A DNA stretch of 64,000 nt from Verrucomicrobiia bacterium (GTDB lineage: Bacteria; Patescibacteriota; Saccharimonadia; Saccharimonadales; Saccharimonadaceae). The notes beneath the pieces are model-generated. The model had not been told where the DNA came from, searched no databases, and saw nothing but the letters and a program-made list of their open reading frames with translations. Each line of letters opens with the position of its first letter. Position 1 is the first letter of the stretch. The position numbers and the translations under genes are program-made. Below, piece after piece: positions 45,960-54,454 of the stretch. The stretch spans positions 1-64,000 of the forward strand of contig DASPIB010000007.1 in NCBI GenBank assembly GCA_035629335.1, given 5' to 3'.

Positions 45960-46208
45960 ATGTCGAACGACAGCACTGCAGTAATTGCAAATCGGAAGTA
46001 TGATCCAGTGTCCCATAGCACAGTTTGTTTTGCACAAGATACCCAGAAGTGGCTAGAGATTAATTCCCTCGCTATGCCAGGGAGTTGTGAAATTTTCGTG
46101 ACGCAAGTTGGAGAGCTAAAGAACGGAAGATTTACATTCAGTTGTCGTGACAGAGAGGGTAACACCTGGCAGACGACGTCCACCCCAACAGGCATGATAT
46201 TCTCGTGA
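45960..46208 (+). CDS. Orphan very small protein
   Basis: 82 residues, family not recognised. Starts MSNDSTAVIANRKYDPVSHS; beta-rich with two Cys (VCFAQD, GSCEIF) and a third in FSCRDREG. No signal peptide. GGAG lies 8 bases before the ATG. Strong promoter and a perfect hairpin 3 bases after the stop make this a complete minimal transcription unit. Confidence 0.7.
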   Translation: MSNDSTAVIANRKYDPVSHSTVCFAQDTQKWLEINSLAMPGSCEIFVTQVGELKNGRFTFSCRDREGNTWQTTSTPTGMIFS

Positions 46209-46211
46209 CCT

Positions 46212-46250
46212 CGAGCCCTGGGTGTGCATTGCGCACTCGGGGCTCGTTTA
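46212..46250 (+). terminator. Terminator of the 46.0-kb orphan gene
   Basis: Long GC-rich stem CGAGCCCTGGGTGTGC / GCGCACTCGGGGCTCG (two mismatches) followed by TTT. Confidence 0.85.
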
Positions 46251-46289
46251 CTCAGTACCGAATAGACCGCATCTGTTATGATGGAATAT

Positions 46290-46850
46290 ATGAGTACCTG
46301 GAAAACAGTCAGAAGTAGTTATGTCCATGAAAACCCGTGGTATAAGGTGCGACGCGACGAAGTAGTTCGCCCAGACGGCGAGGCAGGAGAGTATTTTGTC
46401 GTCGAAGACCAACCAGCGGTGTTTATTGTCCCTGAAAGTGCAGATAAAAAGATTCTATTGGTCAAACTTCACCGGTATCCGACCGACCGAGCAGGGTGGG
46501 AGATTCCGGCCGGCTCGGTAGAAGAGAGTGAACCGCCACTGCTGGCCGCGCAGCGTGAGCTACAAGAAGAAACCGGTTATACGGCTGATTCGTGGCACAA
46601 TATCGGTAGTTTTGCGATTGCAAATGGCATGTCGACGGGCATCGGCGAAACTTTTGTGGCCCGAAGGCTAGTGGTTACCGATCAGCACGAACAAGCAGAA
46701 GAAGGCATTACCGACGCTGCTTTCTTTTCAGTGCCCGAAATTATGGAATTAATTACCGATAACCAGCTGGTAGACGGACCATCGATGACCGCGTTATTCA
46801 AATATCTAGTCTGGAATAAGCGGCTACAGTCAGAGGTAAACCATGGCTAG
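46290..46850 (+). CDS. NUDIX hydrolase, ADP-ribose pyrophosphatase-like
   Basis: 186 residues from the ATG at 46290. The NUDIX box is complete: G-S-V-E-E-S-E, seven residues, then RELQEETGY (G-x5-E-x7-R-E-U-x-E-E-x-G-U). The N-terminal STWKTVRSSYVHENPWYKVR and a late GETFVARRL support the ADP-ribose/sugar-nucleotide branch. It overlaps the next glycosyltransferase by 8 bases. TATGAT ends exactly 7 bases before the ATG (extended -10 TGt), with no Shine-Dalgarno: probably leaderless. Confidence 0.9.
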   Translation: MSTWKTVRSSYVHENPWYKVRRDEVVRPDGEAGEYFVVEDQPAVFIVPESADKKILLVKLHRYPTDRAGWEIPAGSVEESEPPLLAAQRELQEETGYTADSWHNIGSFAIANGMSTGIGETFVARRLVVTDQHEQAEEGITDAAFFSVPEIMELITDNQLVDGPSMTALFKYLVWNKRLQSEVNHG

Positions 46851-47970
46851 CCCGACCGCAACCGCTCCACGAGTAATTGTCTTTGGCACCTACGACGTTA
46901 AGGCGTCACCGCGCGTCCAAGTGTTGATAGACGGACTTAAAGCTCACCATATTGAGGTGATCGAATGCAATGTGCCACTTGGCGTCAATACCGCAGCCAG
47001 AGTGGCGATGCTTAAGCAGCCTTGGCGTTTGCCGCTACTGGCGTGGCGCTTGCTGTATTCCTGGTCGAAACTGATTTTTAAAGCGCGGCACTTGCCACAT
47101 GCCGATATGGTATTGGTAGGGCACTTGGGGCTGTTTGATATTCGCCTGGCGCGGATTTTATTCCGTAAGGTGCCGATTGCGCTCGATTATATGATCAGCG
47201 GCTTAGGCACAGCCAAAGACCGCGGCGTCAAAAAAGGCCTGAAAACCAAACTGATTGAATGGCTTGATATGTCGGCTTTAAAGCGCTCGAATATTATTAT
47301 TGTCGATACCGAAGAGCATTTTGAAGCCTTGCCGCGCCAGTACAAACACCGAGGTTTAGTGGTGTATGTTGGTGCGCCACTCGATTGGTTTACTGTGCAA
47401 AAAAGCCTCTCGCGCCGCGCAGTGCATACGCCGATAAAAGCTATTTTTTTTGGATTATTTACGCCACTACAGGGGACGCCGACCATCGCCAAGGCTCTGA
47501 CGCTAGTCACCAAACCGATAGAAGTAACGCTCGTTGGCGGCGGACAAGACGAACCAGAAGTTCGTGCTATACTGGCTAGTGCGCCACGTCACGTCAAGGT
47601 AACCTGGCTGCCATGGGTTGAGCGAGAAAAGCTTCCGGCTTTTGTCGCCAGCCACGACATCTGTTTGGGTATTTTTGGCACCACCGAAAAAGCTCAAAAA
47701 GTGGTGCCGAACAAGATCTACCAAGGTGCTGCCATGGGTACGGTAATGGTCACCTCTGATACGCCACCACAGCGTCGTCTATTACAAAAAGGCTCGCTGC
47801 TGGTGCCACCGGGTGATGCGGAGGCTTTGGCAAATGCCCTCGATTCGTTAGCTGACGACCCAGACATGGTCAGTCGCTTACAGCAGGAAGCCGCAGCGCT
47901 AGCGCACAGTTCATTTACCCCAGAAAAAATTATTATCCCATTAGTCAGCCGCATCCAGCGCGACAAATAA
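46843..47970 (+). CDS. Glycosyltransferase family 4
   Basis: 375 residues of GT-B fold. Starts VIVFGTYDVKASPRVQVLID after a short leader; the C-terminal half has VPNKIYQGAAMGTVMVTSDT, and PPGDAEALANALDSL in the final helix. Sugar transfer in the cytoplasm. It precedes manC, suggesting GDP-mannose as the donor. Overlaps the NUDIX gene by 8 bases. Confidence 0.8.
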   Translation: MASPTATAPRVIVFGTYDVKASPRVQVLIDGLKAHHIEVIECNVPLGVNTAARVAMLKQPWRLPLLAWRLLYSWSKLIFKARHLPHADMVLVGHLGLFDIRLARILFRKVPIALDYMISGLGTAKDRGVKKGLKTKLIEWLDMSALKRSNIIIVDTEEHFEALPRQYKHRGLVVYVGAPLDWFTVQKSLSRRAVHTPIKAIFFGLFTPLQGTPTIAKALTLVTKPIEVTLVGGGQDEPEVRAILASAPRHVKVTWLPWVEREKLPAFVASHDICLGIFGTTEKAQKVVPNKIYQGAAMGTVMVTSDTPPQRRLLQKGSLLVPPGDAEALANALDSLADDPDMVSRLQQEAAALAHSSFTPEKIIIPLVSRIQRDK

Positions 47971-47987
47971 AGGAGGTATCCCTTAGC

Positions 47988-49025
47988 ATGATTGCTGTTA
48001 TTAATGCCGGTGGCTCAGGTTCGCGCCTTTGGCCGCTTTCAACCCCTGAATATCCAAAACATTTGTTAAAGATGAAGGGCGACGAAAGCTTGCTACAAAG
48101 CGCTGTTGCCCGAGCCAAAACTTTAGCGCCACTCGATAAATTGTATGTGATTACCGAAGCGGGCCACGCTGAGCACGTTAAGCGGCAGTTACCTGAACTT
48201 CCAGATGACGCTTTTATTATTGAACCAGCTCGCCGCGGAACTGCTGGTTGCATGGTGGCCGGGCTAGAATACTTGCAGTCGCGACACGATAACAACGAGC
48301 CAATTGCTTTTTTGCACGCTGATCACGCGATTCGGGATATCGAAGGCTTTCAGCGGTCTTTTGAGGCGGCCGCCAAAGCTACTACCGACCACAAGCGCCT
48401 GACGCTGATAGGTATTGAACCAACCTACCCGGCTACCGGATTTGGCTATATTGAACGAGACGGCGCCGTCGACGATCATCAATTTGTCCACCAAGTGGTC
48501 GCTTTTAAAGAAAAGCCAGAATTTGATATGGCGAAAAGTTACGTTGCCAGTGGCCGCTATTTGTGGAACTGTGGGTATTTTGTGGCTTCGATTGCAACGT
48601 TTGTGGCGGCTTTCCGTGAGTTTTCACCGGAGTGGCACGATAACTACCAGCGACTTTTAGCAGCGACTACCCCTGAAGCATACCAACAGGCGTACTTAAG
48701 TTTTGAGAATATGGCCATCGATTACGCTCTGCTCGAGCGAACCACAAACCTGCTCGTCGTACCGGCAACCTTCGACTGGGTGGATCTGGGCTCATTTAAA
48801 GACGCCCATTCGGCCTCGGAGCGCGACCAGCGGAACAATTTCGTCAAAGGCTTAGTAGAAACCGAAGAAGTCGAAAATGCCTATATCCGTAACGAAGAAG
48901 ACAAGCCAGTCGCGGTGATCGGCCTCGATAACGTGGTGGTGGTCAATACGCCAAATGGAGTATTGGTGGCCCGCAAAGACATGAGCCAAAAAGTTGGTGA
49001 TGTCTCAAAGCGTTTTAATAGCTAG
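47988..49025 (+). CDS. manC: Mannose-1-phosphate guanylyltransferase
   Basis: 345 residues. IAVINAGGSGSRLWPLSTPE is the pyrophosphorylase signature (GGxGxRLWPLS), with PKHLLKMKGD, FLHADHAIRD and the GMP-specific FIEKP-like AFKEKPEFDMA. The isomerase domain of bifunctional enzymes is absent. Makes GDP-mannose from mannose-1-phosphate. AGGAGG precedes the ATG. Convergent 4-base overlap with the next gene. Confidence 0.93.
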   Translation: MIAVINAGGSGSRLWPLSTPEYPKHLLKMKGDESLLQSAVARAKTLAPLDKLYVITEAGHAEHVKRQLPELPDDAFIIEPARRGTAGCMVAGLEYLQSRHDNNEPIAFLHADHAIRDIEGFQRSFEAAAKATTDHKRLTLIGIEPTYPATGFGYIERDGAVDDHQFVHQVVAFKEKPEFDMAKSYVASGRYLWNCGYFVASIATFVAAFREFSPEWHDNYQRLLAATTPEAYQQAYLSFENMAIDYALLERTTNLLVVPATFDWVDLGSFKDAHSASERDQRNNFVKGLVETEEVENAYIRNEEDKPVAVIGLDNVVVVNTPNGVLVARKDMSQKVGDVSKRFNS

Positions 49026-50140
49026 CGTTTATTAAGCTGATCGGCGACGATTTTCTGCATTTTACTAATGAACAAGGTTTTATGAAACCGTTTTGCTTTG
49101 CGGTGGAGGGTCGCAGGTAGAAACTCCATGGTTTGGAAGCGGGCGATGGCTTGCTTGAGCGACTCAACGGTTTGCTCGTTGAATAGCACCCCACTGACCC
49201 CGTCTTCGACGATTTCGGTGGTGCCGCCTTTGTTAAAGCCAATAACAGGGGTGCCGGCAGCCAGGGCTTCAACTTGCACGATGCCAAAATCTTCTTCGGC
49301 CGGAAAGATAAAGGCTTCAGCTTTTCCGAGGCCAGCGGCAACTTCTTTGTCTGAAGCGTTGGTAATGAAGGTGATGGTCGGGCCGGCGATTTTCTTAAGC
49401 CGCTCGTGTTCGCTACCGTTACCATAAACGGTGAGCGGTAGGGCTAACTCGGTGCAGGCGGCGACCGCTAAATCAACTCGTTTATAGAGCACTTGCCGCC
49501 CGACGATCACAAAACCATGGCGATTTTTGTTAAGCGCCTGATTGGTGAAGCGGTCAACTTCGACCGGCGGGTGCACAACTGTGGCGGTGCGCTGGTAATA
49601 CTTTTTTATGCGACTCTGCACCTCGCTAGAATTAGCGATCATAATGTCCATATTTTGAGCGGCTTTATAGTCGGCTTTCTTGAGTGGTGGCACCAAAAGG
49701 GGCATCAGTAACCGAATAAGCCAGTTTAGTTTGCCAAAGCCAGGATTTCGCTTGTATTCGTGATAATGGCTCCAGTAGTAGCGAATTGGGGTATGGCAGT
49801 AGCAAATAACCGTTTGCCCGGGGTGCTTTTTGATTTGTTTGCTTTCAGCGCTGGAGCTGACGATTATAATATCGAAGGCACTGAGGTCGAGTGAACGGAA
49901 GGCCCATACCCGCAGCACCGGGAAGAACTTATGTACCTTTGTGAGCCAACTTGGCAGCTTTTGTAGCCAGGTGGTGCGAATATCTAAGCCTTTGTAGGCC
50001 GGCATGGTGCTGGGTGTATAGACCGAAGTGTAAATTGGGGCATCCGGGAAAGCTTCGTGCAGCGCCAGAACAGTTTTCTCGGCCCCACCCATAGTGGTTA
50101 GCCAGTCGTGGACAATTGCAATTTTCGGTTTATTTGGCAT
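49022..50140 (-). CDS. Mannosyltransferase-like GT4 (WbaZ-like)
   Basis: 372 residues of GT-B fold. KIAIVHDWLTTMGGAEKTVL at the start and CHTPIRYYWSHYHEYKR are hallmarks of WbaZ-type mannosyltransferases. The donor site has FPAEEDFGIVQVEALAAGTP. Last gene of the sugar-transferase pair, its start overlapping the stop of the WbaP-like gene by 1 base. With manC opposite it, GDP-mannose is the likely donor. Confidence 0.88.
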   Translation of the reverse strand: MPNKPKIAIVHDWLTTMGGAEKTVLALHEAFPDAPIYTSVYTPSTMPAYKGLDIRTTWLQKLPSWLTKVHKFFPVLRVWAFRSLDLSAFDIIIVSSSAESKQIKKHPGQTVICYCHTPIRYYWSHYHEYKRNPGFGKLNWLIRLLMPLLVPPLKKADYKAAQNMDIMIANSSEVQSRIKKYYQRTATVVHPPVEVDRFTNQALNKNRHGFVIVGRQVLYKRVDLAVAACTELALPLTVYGNGSEHERLKKIAGPTITFITNASDKEVAAGLGKAEAFIFPAEEDFGIVQVEALAAGTPVIGFNKGGTTEIVEDGVSGVLFNEQTVESLKQAIARFQTMEFLPATLHRKAKRFHKTLFISKMQKIVADQLNKR

Positions 50141-51576
50141 TACAGCGCTCCGTCGCGGGTGAAAATTACTTTAATGGTTTTGAACAAAATTTTAATATCC
50201 AGCCAAAAGCTCCAGTTTTGGGCATAATACAGCTCGAGCTCAACCCGCTGGTCGAAGGTGAGGTTATTGCGGCCCGATACTTGCCATAACCCGGTAACGC
50301 CAGATTTTACGCTATGGAGCAGCGCGCCCTGTTTTTTAAATAAGCTAATTTCTTCAGGCAAAATCGCCCGCGGGCCGACCAGGCTTAAGTCGCCCTTTAG
50401 CACATTAAATAACTGAGGTAACTCATCTAACGAGCTGCGGCGCAAAAACCGCCCAAAAGCGGTAATCCGTGGGTCGTTTTTGACTTTCCGGTAGACTTTA
50501 TACTCTTTTACTAAGTCCGGCCGACCCATTTCTTTAAAAACAGTCAGGGCGTCTTTGTTACCATAGGCAGCGCCCATGCTGCGGAACTTAAACAAGTAAA
50601 AGGGTTGCGAATAACGGGTGAGGCGTTTGCTTTTGTAAAAAACTGGCCCAGGGTTAAAAATCTTTTGCAGGAGTATGAGCACTAAAAATACTGGTGAGAG
50701 CAAAACTATGACTACCGTTGTCAGCACGATATCAAAAATTCGCTTCACCACTTCGCCCCAGCCGACCAAGGGCGTTTGTGAGACGGAAATCATCGGGTAG
50801 CCTAAGAAGACATCCACCGTATTTTTACCAGAGTAAAATTCGCTTTCGCCAGGAATAAAACTGTAGTTTATGTGGCGGGTTTGGGCGGCATCGAGGATTT
50901 TTTTGTTTTTTTCAGGGTCCTCAAAAAGATCGGTTTGGATAATTGTGGTTACACCCAAACTATCGACCGATTTCAAGGCGCTTAATACCGATGAAAAGTG
51001 CTTGAGCTCGAGCTGTTCGGGCACGATATTCTTCGGCCCGGCAATCGCTACTACTTTAAAGCCAGATTTTTTGGTGTCGCTGATATTCTCGGCGATATCG
51101 CGGACGGTTTCGGACGAGCCAATAATGAGCACTCGGCTGATGCCCCAGCCAAAGCGAAACAGTTGCGAGCGCACCCAGTGAAACAGCTGCCGCTCAACCA
51201 CTAGCAGAATAAAGGAGCCAAACAGAGCGTAGACTGCCACCAGGCGAGCCGGAAATACGGCTTCGTCAATTACAAAAGCGTAGCCGAGGACGATTAAAAT
51301 GCCGATAAACGAACCAATAAATAGCTTGCCAATCTCGCTTAAGCGCCGCATACGAATTTGGCTACTGTACAACCCTAGGCTAGCAAAAGCGATAATCCAC
51401 AGCGGTGCCACCACCAGAAAGGTCAGCATAAAATCAATAGCGTAGACTTCATTCACCAGTGGTCGGCTATCAAATTGGGTGCGCAGCACATACGCCAGCA
51501 TAAAAGCCCCAAACAGGGTAATAACATCAGCCAGAATCAAAAGAATACTATATAGCTTGGCGTTGCGTGAGGGCAT
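50140..51576 (-). CDS. Polyprenyl-phosphate sugar-1-phosphate transferase (WbaP/CpsE-like)
   Basis: 478 residues. Four N-terminal helices, a central nucleotide-binding domain (WGISRVLIIGSSETVRDIAE), a fifth helix, and the sugar transferase domain with KSKRLTRYSQPFYLFKFRSM, RRSSLDELPQLFNVLKGD and SLVGPRA. Starts glycan assembly by moving sugar-1-phosphate onto undecaprenyl phosphate. First gene of a two-gene operon with the WbaZ-like enzyme. Confidence 0.93.
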   Translation of the reverse strand: MPSRNAKLYSILLILADVITLFGAFMLAYVLRTQFDSRPLVNEVYAIDFMLTFLVVAPLWIIAFASLGLYSSQIRMRRLSEIGKLFIGSFIGILIVLGYAFVIDEAVFPARLVAVYALFGSFILLVVERQLFHWVRSQLFRFGWGISRVLIIGSSETVRDIAENISDTKKSGFKVVAIAGPKNIVPEQLELKHFSSVLSALKSVDSLGVTTIIQTDLFEDPEKNKKILDAAQTRHINYSFIPGESEFYSGKNTVDVFLGYPMISVSQTPLVGWGEVVKRIFDIVLTTVVIVLLSPVFLVLILLQKIFNPGPVFYKSKRLTRYSQPFYLFKFRSMGAAYGNKDALTVFKEMGRPDLVKEYKVYRKVKNDPRITAFGRFLRRSSLDELPQLFNVLKGDLSLVGPRAILPEEISLFKKQGALLHSVKSGVTGLWQVSGRNNLTFDQRVELELYYAQNWSFWLDIKILFKTIKVIFTRDGAL

Positions 51577-51625
51577 ATATGGTGATTATAGCATTTATAG
51601 CAGATGAGTTGTGGCGGAAATTTAA

Positions 51626-51654
51626 GAGGACTCAAGGATGAACCATGAGTCCTC
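51626..51654 (-). terminator. Terminator of the 51.7-kb HTH gene
   Basis: 9-bp perfect stem GAGGACTCA/TGAGTCCTC (51626-51634 and 51646-51654), then TTAAATTT on the minus strand. Confidence 0.75.
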
Positions 51655-51698
51655 GGTGGCGGCTTCTCAGTTAACTCAAAGAAATCTAAGAGGTAGTA

Positions 51699-51992
51699 TC
51701 AGAGGAGGTGCATTGTAGACGTCACGCTTTTGACCTTTGCCCCTCCATTTTTGTCGGTCACTACTTCAATGTGAAAACTTACTTCAGCAGCCGGTGTGTT
51801 TTCGCGTGCGATCTGCGTGATTGCAGCGGTGATTTTTAGCAGTTCGTCGCAGGGCACCTCCTCTATTGGTAGCTTCGCTCGTCGAGAAATTGTAGACTGA
51901 TCCATGCCTGATGCTCTCTCGACTTGTCGTTGCGTGACGCCATAAAGCGCCAGTGCGTAGTCGATCGAGTGAATCGGGGAAGTTTTACTCAT
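51699..51992 (-). CDS. Small helix-turn-helix DNA-binding protein (XRE-like)
   Basis: 97 residues. The N-terminal half carries a helix-turn-helix: IDYALALYGVTQRQVERASG followed by MDQSTISRRAK, the Q-x3-E...S-x2-S-R pattern of XRE/Cro-like regulators. The C-terminal part is beta-like. Could regulate neighbours or itself. Extended -10 TGgTACAAT about 35 bases upstream and GGAG just before the ATG. Own terminator. Confidence 0.7.
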   Translation of the reverse strand: MSKTSPIHSIDYALALYGVTQRQVERASGMDQSTISRRAKLPIEEVPCDELLKITAAITQIARENTPAAEVSFHIEVVTDKNGGAKVKSVTSTMHLL

Positions 51993-52176
51993 GACAGCTC
52001 CTTAGCTCGGCGTTCGTATTGTACCACTGTCACGAGGAATTGGGTATGGGCTCGTACGCCTCAGCAGCAGTAAGTAGCGAGTCGTGTCATCAAATCCTGA
52101 CGTCGTTGCTAGCCACGGTTTTCTCGGTAGGAAACAGATGCAGATAATCACATAAATATTGCTTTTGCAATCATGC

Positions 52177-52182
52177 TATACT
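52177..52182 (+). promoter_or_regulatory. Extended -10 of the 52.2-kb orphan gene
   Basis: TGcTATACT with TATACT at 52177-52182, 51 bases before the start codon; no good -35, as expected for an extended -10 promoter. A small inverted repeat GCTGAA...TTCAGC follows in the leader. Confidence 0.6.
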
Positions 52183-52233
52183 TAAAGCTGGCTGAACTCT
52201 TCAGCTGAAGTTGTGCATCGACGGAGGCTTCAA

Positions 52234-52596
52234 ATGACAGGACGTGTCATGCTTCATGAAGGTCTTGCGGGAGTGCGGGAGAAGCTGGGAGAAGAGAACT
52301 TCCGCTGCCCTGATAACATTTCTGTTTCTAGTAGCTACGCCAATGCACTCAGTGACGTCGTTCTAAAGCTTATCCAAGAGCCTTTTGCACCAGCGAGCAG
52401 TTACGTTACTGTTACCCGTCAGAAATATGAAGAGGATATTATCGTGGACGTTCAGCTTCACGGTAAGCTTAGGGGCCTAGGAAACCTGGTTGAGGCACTG
52501 AAGCCCTTGAGCAAAGAGTTGAACCGATTCGACCAGATGCTGTTTTTTGCACATAGTCAGCACGGCTACCAGTACTTGATTCGTAACAAGCGGTAG
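52234..52596 (+). CDS. Orphan small soluble protein
   Basis: 120 residues from the ATG at 52234, 6 bases after GGAGG; the upstream ATG at 52213 lacks one. Family not recognised. Mixed alpha/beta, with SSYANALSDVVLKLIQEPFA and a C-terminal FFAHSQHGYQYLIRNKR. No signal peptide. Own promoter and terminator. Confidence 0.65.
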   Translation: MTGRVMLHEGLAGVREKLGEENFRCPDNISVSSSYANALSDVVLKLIQEPFAPASSYVTVTRQKYEEDIIVDVQLHGKLRGLGNLVEALKPLSKELNRFDQMLFFAHSQHGYQYLIRNKR

Positions 52597-52602
52597 CTCC
52601 AT

Positions 52603-52636
52603 CCACCAGTAGTGACCATCGGGTTGCTGCTGGTGG
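52603..52636 (+). terminator. Terminator of the 52.2-kb orphan gene
   Basis: 7-bp stem CCACCAG/CTGGTGG (52603-52609 and 52630-52636) with further pairing inside, then CTTATTTATTTTA. Confidence 0.75.
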
Positions 52637-52695
52637 CTTATTTATTTTAGTGATAAAGATTTATTTTGCGGTAAAATCGCGGTATACTGTGCCTC

Positions 52696-53328
52696 GTGAT
52701 CATTTACCCGGATGCAGGTTTTGTGAAAACCTTTTCAGCCGAAGCGATCAAAAAGACACGAGGCTTGCCGCTCTATGAGGGTGGGCCGGGAGTAAATTAC
52801 AAGGATGCTCCACATGCTTTCGCGCTGAACGCCACACTGCTGTATGATCCACGTCGCTCACCACAGGAAGTAGCGGAGCATGGACCCAGCAAGGACGCAG
52901 AGATTCTGCTGGTAGAGCGGGCCAGTGGCCACGGTGAAGTAGGCAGCTTCAGCGGTGTTTCTGGCTATATCGACAGGCCGTGGTATGATGACCCCATTGC
53001 CTATACCCTGAAGGAAGAGTTTGAAACCGAGTGTGGTTTTACTCGCCATCAGTTCAGGCTGGTGGCATTCTATGCTGGTCAGCCCACCGTCGAAAACCGG
53101 ACATGGACGCCCGGTGCTAAGATTACCGTGGTGCCGATTCTCGGGCTCTGTACTGTGAAGCCGAAAATTATTGTGAACTAGGAGGAGCTGCTTAGCTACA
53201 AGTGGATTAAGTTGACTTCAGTGAAGCATGCTGAGCGTCTTGCTAGGGGTTACTACAACATTACCTTGCCCTCGGCGCTGGCGGCGATTGGCATACGCGG
53301 GGAAGCGCTGAAGAATCTACTGGGGTAA
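52696..53328 (+). pseudogene. NUDIX-like gene interrupted by an in-frame amber codon
   Basis: GTG start at 52696 (TATACT ends exactly 7 bases before it). The frame runs 161 codons to TAG (53179-53181), then continues in the same frame for 49 more codons to TAA (53326-53328). The N-terminal part has a divergent NUDIX box, with GYIDRPWYDDP and TLKEEFETECGF. The part after TAG, EELLSYKWIKLTSVKHAERL, is the usual NUDIX end. The terminator lies after the distal TAA. Thus either a recent nonsense mutation or amber read-through. The truncated 161-residue product lacks the final helix. Confidence 0.75.
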
Positions 53329-53376
53329 CGATTACATTAGCCCGAGTAACGCAAGCGTTTTAGTTGCGGTGTGGCG

Positions 53377-53409
53377 ACCAAACCGGAAGTGCACAGCTTC
53401 CGGTTTGGT
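53377..53409 (+). terminator. Terminator after the interrupted NUDIX gene
   Basis: 13-bp perfect stem (53377-53389 and 53397-53409) with a 7-base loop. It lies 48 bases after the distal TAA, not after the amber, which supports the 211-codon gene as the original unit. Confidence 0.8.
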
Positions 53410-53499
53410 AATAAATGTGCGGCTGTAGATGCCCCAGGCTACTTGTAGGACCGAACTTAGTTGAGGGATAGTGTTGCAGGCACAACCGAAAGGTTTCAG

Positions 53500-53721
53500 A
53501 TGTCCGAGTCAAAGGTCGGAGTGATTAAACAGTGCCAGGAGGGTGGTGTGCTTGTGAGCGGGCCAGACCCGCGTACGCAGGTGAAGAGTGTGCGTCAGCT
53601 AGTGATTGGCCAGTCTTACATTCTTCATGCTTGCCTGCCCGTAGAGCTTCTCGGGGATGATCCAGATGATGAGATGGAGTACCATCCCGAAGGCCACGAG
53701 ACGTACCTGACGCTGGCATAA
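53500..53721 (+). CDS. Orphan very small acidic protein
   Basis: 73 residues from the ATG at 53500 (AAAGG 6 bases before); the TTG at 53461 gives an unlikely extension. Family not recognised. Begins MSESKVGVIKQCQEGGVLVS, beta-rich, with an acidic stretch DDPDDEMEYHPEGHE that could bind metal. Own terminator 7 bases after the stop. Confidence 0.6.
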   Translation: MSESKVGVIKQCQEGGVLVSGPDPRTQVKSVRQLVIGQSYILHACLPVELLGDDPDDEMEYHPEGHETYLTLA

Positions 53722-53728
53722 TACGCGA

Positions 53729-53758
53729 CCCGGCTAGTCCATGGATTAGCCGGGCGTT
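53729..53758 (+). terminator. Terminator of the 53.5-kb orphan gene
   Basis: 8-bp stem CCCGGCTA/TAGCCGGG (53729-53736 and 53747-53754) followed by CGTTTT. Confidence 0.85.
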
Positions 53759-53828
53759 TTAAGTATTGTTCTATACGATGAATTCAAGAAGTTAATCCGT
53801 CAAGATGTAGGCAAGGAAAGGTTGTGTC

Positions 53829-54290
53829 GTGGAAGTCACCACTCGACTACAGAAGAGTGTTAAGGACGTGTCGTTCGAGACTGTCGCCGCCGCGGTCAAG
53901 TATACCTGCAATATTGGTGGATATATTCGACCAGAGGTAGATAGGTTCCTGCAGGACAACAAGCTCGTTGGCGTTCCTCATCTTTTTATGGCTACACATT
54001 CTTGGGGTGGCAGGAATTGGGAGTTTGAGGAAGGTCGCAACCCACTTTTCTTCCAAGAAGAGAAGGATGGTGGTGGCTGGTACATCTTGCGTGCGGAAGA
54101 TGTCAAGTACGTGTTCTACGAATCGATGACCTCCGGAAGTAGCCTAGAGGCCGAAAAGCAAGGGGATGGGACCTGGCGCCTCAAGTTGGAGGTACCGGTT
54201 ACCGAGGAGGATGCTCCTTACACCGGGCTCTACTGGCGATCGTTTCATGAAGCACTAGGCATTGTGGCTCAGAAGTCTGCGGCGGCCTAA
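53829..54290 (+). CDS. Orphan small soluble protein with GTG start
   Basis: 153 residues, starting GTG at 53829, 8 bases after AAGGAAAGG. Family not recognised. Aromatic- and acid-rich (THSWGGRNWEFEEGRNPLFF, then EEKDGGGWYIL); no signal peptide. Codons are G/C-ending more often than in the envelope genes. Solitary; no clean terminator is visible after it, only a weak run near 54310. Confidence 0.6.
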   Translation: MEVTTRLQKSVKDVSFETVAAAVKYTCNIGGYIRPEVDRFLQDNKLVGVPHLFMATHSWGGRNWEFEEGRNPLFFQEEKDGGGWYILRAEDVKYVFYESMTSGSSLEAEKQGDGTWRLKLEVPVTEEDAPYTGLYWRSFHEALGIVAQKSAAA

Positions 54291-54418
54291 CTCACGGTCA
54301 CGGCCAAGCTTTTTTAAGAGGCTAACCATCATACGCTGTGCTGGATGCGTAAAAATCCAGCAGAAACCTCAGTACTAAATGGATTGACATTAAGTTTTGA
54401 GGTTTGATTAAAAAAGCG

Positions 54419-54445
54419 TCCTGCCATCACATGGATGACAGGACG
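54419..54445 (-). terminator. Terminator of the 54.5-kb orphan gene
   Basis: Imperfect stem CGTCCTGCCATC/GATGACAGGACG around a short loop, 10 bases beyond the minus-strand stop. Confidence 0.7.
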
Positions 54446-54454
54446 GGAGCAAGA

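Noticed and set aside
52696-53328. Alternative genetic code with TAG as sense codon
   Set aside because: Known CPR recoding concerns TGA (Gracilibacteria, Absconditabacteria). Other genes here end in TAG at natural places (yidC, ABC exporter), so genome-wide TAG recoding is not supported.
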